Positions 17,160-23,056 of a stretch of 23,056 nucleotides of DNA are shown here, piece after piece. Origin of the DNA: an uncultured Veillonella sp. GTDB taxonomy: Bacteria > Bacillota > Negativicutes > Veillonellales > Veillonellaceae. The DNA is taken from positions 1-23,056 of the forward strand of contig URZS01000001.1 in assembly GCA_900552445.1 (NCBI GenBank), written 5' to 3'. The first letter of the stretch is position 1. Each line of letters starts with the position of its first letter. The notes under the pieces were generated by a model. The model made no database searches. It worked only from the letters and a program-made list of their open reading frames with translations, and was not told the origin of the DNA. Both the position numbers and the translations under genes were made by a program.

Positions 17160-17801
17160 TTATTTAACAGGTTTAACCGTGTTGCGAACCATAACCAAGC
17201 TACCTTTAGCGCCTGGGATACCGCCTTTAACCAATAAAAGGTTACGTTCAGCATCAACTTTCACAACAGATAAGCGTTGTACGGTAACTCTGTAACCACC
17301 CATTTGTCCAGGGAGTTTTTTACCTTTGTATACCTTACCGCCACCACCGGAGATCATAGGACCGATGGAACCAGGTTCACGGTGAGATTTGGAACCATGA
17401 GTTTCAGGACCACGGGAGAAGTTATGGCGTTTAATTGTGCCAGCAAAACCCTTACCTTTACCTGTACCCACTACGTCCACTAATTCACCTTCTGCGAAGA
17501 TATCAGCTGCCAGAGTTTGGCCTACTGTGTAGTCAGCTGCATTAGCTACGCGAACTTCGCGAAGATATTTCACTGGAGCTACGCCAGCTTTGTCGAACTG
17601 ACCTTTTACAGGTTTTGTTAAATGTTTTTCTTTAATGGAACCGTAACCAATTTGTACTGCTTCGTAGCCGTCTGTTTCAACAGTCTTTACGCGCACTACA
17701 ACGCTTGGGGTAGTTTCCACTACTGTTACAGGAACTAATTGGCCTTCAGCTGTGAAGACTTGTGTCATTCCTAATTTTTTACCCAAAATAGCTTTAGACA
17801 T
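17160..17801 (-). CDS. rplC: 50S ribosomal protein L3
   Basis: L3 is an early assembly protein whose long loop approaches the peptidyl-transferase centre. The 213-residue protein starts MSKAILGKKLGMTQVFTAEG and has GKGKGFAGTIKRHNFSRGPE, SHREPGSIGP, and the end VTVQRLSVVKVDAERNLLLV and GAKGSLVMVRNTV. The loop at about 145-160 reads SIGPMISGGGGKVYKG, two residues longer and more glycine-rich than the E. coli SIGQNQTPGKVFKG. ATG 17801 has GGAGG upstream. It is between rpsJ and rplD. Confidence 0.97.
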   Translation of the reverse strand: MSKAILGKKLGMTQVFTAEGQLVPVTVVETTPSVVVRVKTVETDGYEAVQIGYGSIKEKHLTKPVKGQFDKAGVAPVKYLREVRVANAADYTVGQTLAADIFAEGELVDVVGTGKGKGFAGTIKRHNFSRGPETHGSKSHREPGSIGPMISGGGGKVYKGKKLPGQMGGYRVTVQRLSVVKVDAERNLLLVKGGIPGAKGSLVMVRNTVKPVK

Positions 17802-17813
17802 TATCGCACCTCC

Positions 17814-18125
17814 TTATAGTTTTATTTCAATAGATACACCAGCTGGTAAATCTAAACGAGTGATAGCATCTACTGTTTTCGAATTTGGTTCAAGAATATC
17901 GATTAAGCGTTTATGTGTACGCATTTCGAATTGTTCACGAGAATCTTTATTTACGTGTACAGAACGAAGAATTGTGAAGATATTCTTTTCTGTTGGCAAT
18001 GGAATCGGACCAGATACCATAGCGCCATTTCTTTTTGCAGTGTCTACGATCTTAGCAGCGCTTTGATCGAGAGCTTTGTGGTCGTATGCCTTAAGGCGAA
18101 TACGGATTTTTTGCTGTTTAGCCAT
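17814..18125 (-). CDS. rpsJ: 30S ribosomal protein S10 (NusE)
   Basis: S10 is a head protein of the 30S subunit and, as NusE, joins antitermination complexes on rRNA operons. The 103-residue protein begins [21 protein letters not shown] and carries the long loop around [20 protein letters not shown] and [20 protein letters not shown]. The V57-type region is normal. ATG 18125 has AGGAGG about 11 bases upstream. This is the first gene of the S10-spc-alpha cluster. The ribosome site lies inside a possible 14-codon leader ORF that ends two bases before this ATG. Confidence 0.97.
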   Translation of the reverse strand: MAKQQKIRIRLKAYDHKALDQSAAKIVDTAKRNGAMVSGPIPLPTEKNIFTILRSVHVNKDSREQFEMRTHKRLIDILEPNSKTVDAITRLDLPAGVSIEIKL

Positions 18126-18127
18126 TA

Positions 18128-18172
18128 TTAATAATTCCTCCTGTCGTCCATTTCGTGAATGGGCTGCTCCAT
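18128..18172 (-). CDS. Possible 14-codon leader ORF upstream of rpsJ
   Basis: A short frame encodes [14 protein letters not shown]. It has a very strong ribosome site (GGAGGAG at 18186-18180, seven bases before ATG) and ends TAA two bases before the rpsJ ATG. Its two consecutive AGG codons are the rpsJ SD (18142-18137), so a ribosome translating it would cover and then release at the rpsJ start. A small hairpin (18182-18193) overlaps its SD, and another (18148-18162) lies within it. Function is inferred only: it may be a coupling or sensing leader, or chance. No similar named peptide is known to me. Confidence 0.4.
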   Translation of the reverse strand: MEQPIHEMDDRRNY

Positions 18173-18228
18173 AGAAATTCTCCTCCGCAGAGGCAACCTT
18201 CTACTTCATAGTTTAAAAACACAACACG

Positions 18229-18250
18229 AGAGCGGCATTACTGCCGCTCT
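18229..18250 (-). terminator. Hairpin after tuf, possible terminator or attenuator
   Basis: A perfect 9-bp GC-rich stem (18229-18237 with 18242-18250) has a four-base loop. It lies about 55 bases after the tuf stop on the minus strand. The following T-rich stretch starts poorly (CGTGTTGTG) and reaches a run of five T only about ten bases later, so termination may be partial. It separates the str segment from the S10 leader. No strong promoter was seen between it and rpsJ. Confidence 0.55.
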
Positions 18251-18305
18251 GAATGCTGCATGTATTGTGCCCAACGCATCACTACGATGAGCATAAAAGG
18301 TTAAA

Positions 18306-19493
18306 TTAACCTTCGATTTCAGTTACAACGCCAGCGCCTACTGTATGGCCACCTTCGCGGATCGCGAAACGAAGACCTTCTTCAATAGCGATTGGTGTAA
18401 TCAATTCGATGTGCATTGTTACGTTATCGCCAGGCATACACATTTCTACACCTTCAGGAAGGTTTACAACACCTGTTACGTCTGTTGTACGGAAGTAGAA
18501 TTGTGGACGGTAGTTAGAGAAGAATGGAGTATGACGGCCACCTTCTTCTTTAGTCAATACGTAAACTTCTGCTTTGAATTTTGTGTGTGGCTTGATGGAA
18601 CCTGGTTTAGCCAATACTTGACCACGTTCGATGTCTTTACGGTCAACACCACGAAGCAATGCACCTACGTTGTCACCTGCTACTGCAGAATCCAACACTT
18701 TACGGAACATTTCAAGACCAGTTACTACGTATTGTTCAGCTTTTTCTTTCAAGCCTACTACTTCGATAGTATCGCCAACGTTTACTTGACCACGTTCAAC
18801 ACGGCCAGTTGCTACTGTACCACGACCAGTGATTGTGAAAACGTCCTCTACAGGCATCAAGAAAGGTTTGTCAGTATCACGAACTGGAGTTGGGATGTAG
18901 GAGTCTACAGCGTCCATCAAATCGTCGATTTTAGCTACATATTGAGCGTCGCCTTCCAAAGCTTTCAACGCGGAACCTACAACGATAGGTACTTCGTCGC
19001 CAGGGAATTCGTAGGAGGAAAGAAGTTCACGAACTTCCATTTCTACCAATTCGATCAATTCTTCATCATCAACCATGTCAGCTTTGTTCAAGAATACTAC
19101 GATTGCAGGAACACCAACTTGGCGAGCCAACAAGATGTGTTCGCGAGTTTGAGGCATAGGGCCGTCAGCTGCGGAACATACCAAGATAGCGCCGTCCATT
19201 TGAGCTGCACCAGTGATCATGTTTTTAACATAGTCAGCATGGCCTGGGCAGTCAACGTGTGCATAGTGACGGTTAGCAGTTTCATACTCAACGTGTGCAG
19301 TGTTGATTGTGATACCGCGTTCACGTTCTTCTGGAGCTTTATCGATCATGCTGTAATCTTGGAAGTCAGCTTGGCCTTTTTCAGCCAATACTTTAGTGAT
19401 TGCAGCAGTCAAAGTAGTTTTACCATGGTCAACGTGACCGATTGTACCGATGTTAACATGCGGTTTCGTACGTTCAAATTTTTCTTTAGCCAT
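18306..19493 (-). CDS. tuf: Elongation factor Tu
   Basis: EF-Tu delivers aminoacyl-tRNA to the ribosomal A site with GTP. The 395-residue protein is complete: P-loop GHVDHGKT at 19-26, switch/DCPGHADY at about 81-88, NKAD at about 136-139, and domains 2 and 3 with [18 protein letters not shown] and [19 protein letters not shown]. The C-terminus [10 protein letters not shown] is typical. ATG 19493 has GGAGG ten bases upstream. It follows fusA by 50 bp as in the classical str operon. A second tuf copy elsewhere cannot be judged from here. Confidence 0.98.
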   Translation of the reverse strand: MAKEKFERTKPHVNIGTIGHVDHGKTTLTAAITKVLAEKGQADFQDYSMIDKAPEERERGITINTAHVEYETANRHYAHVDCPGHADYVKNMITGAAQMDGAILVCSAADGPMPQTREHILLARQVGVPAIVVFLNKADMVDDEELIELVEMEVRELLSSYEFPGDEVPIVVGSALKALEGDAQYVAKIDDLMDAVDSYIPTPVRDTDKPFLMPVEDVFTITGRGTVATGRVERGQVNVGDTIEVVGLKEKAEQYVVTGLEMFRKVLDSAVAGDNVGALLRGVDRKDIERGQVLAKPGSIKPHTKFKAEVYVLTKEEGGRHTPFFSNYRPQFYFRTTDVTGVVNLPEGVEMCMPGDNVTMHIELITPIAIEEGLRFAIREGGHTVGAGVVTEIEG

Positions 19494-19527
19494 TTTAAAT
19501 TATCCTCCGAGGAAAATAGTAATTCTA

Positions 19528-19547
19528 TTAATCTAATGTAAGATTAA
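19528..19547 (-). other. Hairpin overlapping the fusA stop codon
   Basis: A 7-bp inverted repeat (19528-19534 with 19541-19547, six-base loop) covers the fusA TAA and lies in the 50-bp fusA-tuf spacer. It is AT-rich and has no T-run after it on the minus strand, so it does not look like a terminator. A TAGAAT just after it resembles a -10 hexamer but has no -35 partner. It might mark an mRNA end or a processing point, or be chance. Confidence 0.3.
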
Positions 19548-21619
19548 CCGTTTTTCTTTGCTTGAATTTCTTCAGCAATTTTCTTAGGAACTTCTTCGTA
19601 ATGATCGAATGTCATAGAGTAGTTACCACGACCTTGAGTTTTGGAACGAAGGTCTGTTGCGTAACCGAACATTTCGCTCAATGGAACATATGCTTTGATA
19701 TGTTGGTTACCATTACGAGCTTCCATGCCGTCCATGCGACCACGACGGGAGTTCAAGTCACCGATAACGTCGCCCATGTATTCTTCAGGAACGTCTACTT
19801 CTACGGACATGTATGGTTCAAGCAATGCAGGATCTGCTTTGCGAGCACCTTCTTTAAAGCCCATGGAACCAGCAATTTTGAAGGCCATTTCGTTGGAGTC
19901 AACGTCATGGTAGGAGCCGTCAAATACGATAACTTTGATGTCAACCATTGGATAACCAGCGATAACACCGGATTCCATAGCTTCTTTAACACCGTTTTCT
20001 ACAGGTCCGATGTATTCACGAGGAATTGCACCACCTACGACCTTATTTTCAAATTCGAAGCCAGCACCTGGTTCTTGTGGAATCAATTCCAACCAGCAGT
20101 GACCATATTGACCACGACCACCAGATTGACGTACGAATTTACCTTCAGCTTTAACAGCTTTACGGATAGTTTCGCGATATGCTACTTGAGGTTTACCTAC
20201 GTTACAATCTACTTTGAACTCACGGTTCATACGGTCAACGATGATATCCAAGTGAAGTTCGCCCATACCAGAGATAATAGTTTGACCTGTTTCTTCATCA
20301 GTACGAACTTTGAAAGTAGGATCTTCTTCTGCCAAACGAGCAAGAGCTGTACCCATTTTTTCTTGGTCAGCTTTTGTTTTAGGTTCAACAGCAACGGAGA
20401 TAACTGGTTCAGGGAATTCCATGGATTCAAGGATTACAGGGGATTTTTCATCACATAATGTGTCGCCTGTAGTAGTATCCTTCAAGCCAACCGCCGCAGC
20501 GATGTCACCAGAGTATACGCGTTCGATTTCTTTACGGGAGTTAGCGTGCATTTGAAGAATACGGCCGATACGTTCTTTTTTACCTTTAGTGGAGTTGAAA
20601 ACGTAAGAACCGGATTCCAATGTACCAGAGTACACACGGAAGAACGCTAATTTACCAACATAAGGGTCAGCCATGATTTTGAATGCCAATGCGGAGAATG
20701 GCTCTTCATCGGAAGAAGGACGAGTTGTTTCTTCTTCAGAACCAGGAATTACACCCTTAATAGGTGGGATGTCGATTGGAGCAGGCATGTAATCGATTAC
20801 AGCGTCCAACAACATTTGTACACCTTTATTTTTGTAGGAAGAACCACAAAGAACTGGGAACAATTGGTTAGCAATAACTGCTTTACGCAATGCTGCTTTC
20901 AATTCTTCAACAGAAATTTCTTCGCCTTCCAAGTATTTCATCATGATATCGTCATCTGTTTCAGCAATAGCATCGATCATCATTTCACGACGAGCTTCTG
21001 CTACTTCTTGATATTCAGCTGGGATATCAGTGATTTCGAATTCTTTACCGTCATCGGATAAGTAAATTTCCGCTTTCATTGTCATCAAGTCGATGATACC
21101 TTTGAAAGTATCTTCAGAACCAATTGGAACTTGAATTGCTACGGAATTTGCACCTAAACGGGCTTTCATCATGTCAACTACGTTGAAGAAGTCAGCACCT
21201 ACAGTATCCATCTTATTTACATAAGCGATACGAGGTACGCCGTAGTTAGAAGCTTGACGCCATACTGTTTCGGATTGTGGTTCAACGCCGCCTTTAGCAC
21301 TGAATACCGCAACAGAACCGTCAAGTACACGTAAAGAACGTTCTACTTCTACAGTAAAGTCAACGTGACCAGGAGTATCGATGATGTTGATACGATGTTC
21401 TTTCCATTGACAAGTTGTCGCAGCAGAAGTGATTGTGATACCACGTTCTTGTTCTTGCTCCATCCAGTCCATCGTAGCAGCGCCTTCATGTACTTCGCCG
21501 ATTTTGTGAACGATACCTGTATAGTAGAGGATACGTTCTGTAGTTGTTGTTTTACCAGCATCGATGTGGGCCATGATACCGATATTACGAGTTTTTGCTA
21601 AGGAAAACTCTCTTGCCAC
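19544..21619 (-). CDS. fusA: Elongation factor G
   Basis: EF-G is the GTPase that drives translocation and, with RRF, ribosome recycling. The 691-residue protein starts [16 protein letters not shown], with P-loop AHIDAGKTT at 17-25, [24 protein letters not shown], then domains II-V with [15 protein letters not shown] and [12 protein letters not shown]. The start was set at GTG 21619: the in-frame GTG 21628 overlaps the SD (AGAGGTG), while 21619 lies six bases after it and matches the Bacillus N-terminus. Fusidic-acid-related segments show no obvious change. It lies between rpsG and tuf. Confidence 0.97.
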   Translation of the reverse strand: MAREFSLAKTRNIGIMAHIDAGKTTTTERILYYTGIVHKIGEVHEGAATMDWMEQEQERGITITSAATTCQWKEHRINIIDTPGHVDFTVEVERSLRVLDGSVAVFSAKGGVEPQSETVWRQASNYGVPRIAYVNKMDTVGADFFNVVDMMKARLGANSVAIQVPIGSEDTFKGIIDLMTMKAEIYLSDDGKEFEITDIPAEYQEVAEARREMMIDAIAETDDDIMMKYLEGEEISVEELKAALRKAVIANQLFPVLCGSSYKNKGVQMLLDAVIDYMPAPIDIPPIKGVIPGSEEETTRPSSDEEPFSALAFKIMADPYVGKLAFFRVYSGTLESGSYVFNSTKGKKERIGRILQMHANSRKEIERVYSGDIAAAVGLKDTTTGDTLCDEKSPVILESMEFPEPVISVAVEPKTKADQEKMGTALARLAEEDPTFKVRTDEETGQTIISGMGELHLDIIVDRMNREFKVDCNVGKPQVAYRETIRKAVKAEGKFVRQSGGRGQYGHCWLELIPQEPGAGFEFENKVVGGAIPREYIGPVENGVKEAMESGVIAGYPMVDIKVIVFDGSYHDVDSNEMAFKIAGSMGFKEGARKADPALLEPYMSVEVDVPEEYMGDVIGDLNSRRGRMDGMEARNGNQHIKAYVPLSEMFGYATDLRSKTQGRGNYSMTFDHYEEVPKKIAEEIQAKKNG

Positions 21620-21634
21620 AGTTGTCACCTCTTA

Positions 21635-22144
<510 letters not shown>

Positions 22145-22157
22145 TTAATGGCTAAAA

Positions 22158-22532
22158 TTATTTTTTAGCTTTTTTCGCGCCGTATTTGGAACGACTTTGC
22201 ATACGATTTTGTACGCCAGCTGTATCCAATGCACCACGAACGATGTGATAACGCACACCTGGAAGGTCTTTTACACGACCGCCTCTGATAAGTACAACAC
22301 TGTGTTCTTGTAAATTGTGACCAATGCCTGGGATGTAAGCAGTTACTTCAATAGCGTTTGTCAAACGTACACGGGCAACTTTACGAAGCGCGGAGTTTGG
22401 TTTCTTTGGAGTAGCTGTGTACACACGAGTACATACACCACGTTTTTGTGGAGATTCTTGAAGCGCTGGAGCTGTAGATTTTTTAGTCAAGCTCATGCGA
22501 CCTTTGCGTACTAGCTGATTAATTGTTGGCAT
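22158..22532 (-). CDS. rpsL: 30S ribosomal protein S12
   Basis: S12 is at the decoding centre and controls fidelity. The 124-residue protein is complete: [40 protein letters not shown], and [20 protein letters not shown] followed by [10 protein letters not shown]. Lysines 43 and 88, the main sites of streptomycin-resistance changes, are the wild-type residues, and D89, the usual methylthiolation site, is present. ATG 22532 has AAGGAGG upstream. It follows the L7Ae-like gene and starts the classical str part. Confidence 0.97.
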   Translation of the reverse strand: MPTINQLVRKGRMSLTKKSTAPALQESPQKRGVCTRVYTATPKKPNSALRKVARVRLTNAIEVTAYIPGIGHNLQEHSVVLIRGGRVKDLPGVRYHIVRGALDTAGVQNRMQSRSKYGAKKAKK

Positions 22533-22608
22533 TTGGGCACCTCCTTTCCAAATTTGAGATTTATAATTGATCCGTCATAACAAAGTGTTACATCGGATAT
22601 TACCAAAA

Positions 22609-22854
22609 TTAACGAAGGATACCTACCGCTGTGGCCCGCACCTTGATGCGACACGCACGACCGAGGTCATCCATAGTGTGCTTATCATTCACAGGTATGC
22701 CCTGTGCTTCACAAGCATTTCGTATAGGTTCAACTACACTTTCATCACTATCATGTCCAACGAACACATACTTTACAGTTCCTTTAGCAATGTTTTTCAA
22801 CGTTTGCTTGGCACCGATTGTTTTGTTCATCGACTTCAGATGGGCAATGTCCAT
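22609..22854 (-). CDS. rplGB: L7Ae-like K-turn-binding ribosome-associated protein
   Basis: The 81-residue protein belongs to the L7Ae/L30e/YbxF group, small alpha-beta proteins that bind kink-turn RNA. It shows the usual pattern: a helix ending GAKQTLKNIAKGTVKYVFVG, a strand followed by acidic HDSDESVVEPIRNACEAQGI, and DLGRACRIKVRATAVGIL. Bacillus YbxF (RplGB) occupies the same place between rpoC and rpsL. Its RNA partner here is unknown; sequence alone does not show it to be a ribosome component. ATG 22854 lies nine bases after AAGGAG. It is the first gene after the promoter at 22915-22943. Confidence 0.9.
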   Translation of the reverse strand: MDIAHLKSMNKTIGAKQTLKNIAKGTVKYVFVGHDSDESVVEPIRNACEAQGIPVNDKHTMDDLGRACRIKVRATAVGILR

Positions 22855-22914
22855 AGTAAAATTCTCCTTACGAAACTATGCTACTTAGGCATACTAGCCC
22901 CTGAGCACTATGTA

Positions 22915-22943
22915 AGTATATCAATTACACTAGTCATTGTCAA
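22915..22943 (-). promoter_or_regulatory. Sigma-A promoter of the str operon
   Basis: On the minus strand a perfect TTGACA (22943-22938) is separated by 17 bases from TATACT (22920-22915, five of six matches). Transcription should start near 22908 and give a leader of about 54 bases before the L7Ae-like gene. The leader holds a 5-bp hairpin (TATGC with GCATA, loop CTAAGTA). This is the strongest promoter in the window. Confidence 0.88.
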
Positions 22944-23027
22944 ACGTTTTTCAAGGGTCAAGACCGCTATACAACTGCATTTTATGTGTACACGTTTCCG
23001 TGTGTTTCACAACACCGAATCATATAA

Positions 23028-23056
23028 AGATCGGAAGAGCGTCGTGTAGGGAAAGA
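23028..23056. other. Illumina adapter sequence at the window end (artefact)
   Basis: The last 29 bases begin AGATCGGAAGAGC and continue with GTCGTGTAGGGAAAGA, which is the start of the standard Illumina TruSeq read-through adapter (the one sequenced at the 3' end of read 2). It is oriented as expected for reading off the end of a DNA insert. These bases are not genomic, so real sequence ends at about 23027. No promoter, ORF or homology claim should extend into them. Confidence 0.95.

Noticed and set aside
18345..19541. 398-codon plus-strand open frame opposite tuf
   Set aside because: It is a mirror of the highly biased tuf codons; it is cysteine-, phenylalanine- and threonine-rich with no domain and lies fully antisense to a certain gene.
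19562..20458. 298-codon plus-strand open frame opposite fusA
   Set aside because: Same antisense artefact, with low-complexity aromatic-rich composition and no recognisable motif.
22855..22914. Kink-turn in the leader of the L7Ae-like gene (autoregulation)
   Set aside because: The leader has only a short 5-bp hairpin; I could not see the three-base bulge and tandem G-A pairs of a K-turn.
22986..23015. Possible rpoC terminator near the right end
   Set aside because: Only two 5-bp hairpins (one with a GAAA loop) occur and no T-run follows on the minus strand; too weak to call.
22567..23049. 160-codon plus-strand open frame at the right end
   Set aside because: It is antisense to the L7Ae-like gene and its promoter and runs into the Illumina adapter, so its end is artificial.

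Overview
The window is a block of ribosomal-protein and translation genes from a low-to-moderate GC Firmicute. Gene order and protein sequences fit Negativicutes, most likely Veillonella or a close relative; this is inferred from remembered protein sequences and the AT-leaning composition, not from a search. All 36 genes supported here lie on the minus strand, so transcription runs from the right end to the left end.

The right part (about 22950 to 18306) is the str segment. A strong promoter precedes an L7Ae-like K-turn protein gene, followed by rpsL, rpsG, fusA and tuf. rpoC would be expected just beyond the right edge, but the sequence breaks off there. The last 29 bases (23028-23056) are Illumina adapter, not genome. 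A 9-bp hairpin follows tuf. Between it and rpsJ lies a short leader with a possible 14-codon upstream ORF.

The centre (18125 to 3734) is a continuous S10-spc-alpha cluster: rpsJ, rplC, rplD, rplW, rplB, rpsS, rplV, rpsC, rplP, rpmC, rpsQ, rplN, rplX, rplE, rpsN, rpsH, rplF, rplR, rpsE, rpmD, rplO, secY, adk, map, infA, rpmJ, rpsM, rpsK, rpoA, rplQ. Spacers are mostly under 40 bp, several genes overlap, and almost every gene has a clear Shine-Dalgarno (SD). rpmD and rpmJ are short but intact. Several starts were moved inward because the longest reading frame begins at or upstream of the SD: rpsG, fusA, rpsQ, rplR, rpoA, ecfA1 and truA. The cluster ends with a strong intrinsic terminator just after rplQ.

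The left part (3451 to 69) holds ecfA1, ecfA2, ecfT and truA, with overlapping or nearly overlapping ends. The first three encode the shared energizing module of ECF-type vitamin or metal importers; truA encodes tRNA pseudouridine synthase. An AT-rich terminator and a 24-bp tandem duplication follow truA.

The genes work together in building ribosomes (23 ribosomal proteins of the S10-spc-alpha group plus S12, S7 and others), driving translation (EF-G, EF-Tu, IF-1), maturing and exporting proteins (Map, SecY), transcription (RpoA) and nucleotide balance (Adk). No mobile element, CRISPR array, tRNA or rRNA was seen. I found no new system. The points worth a second look are the adapter, the rpsJ leader ORF, the zinc-free S14, the short-LID Adk, the missing rpsD and the truA 3' duplication.
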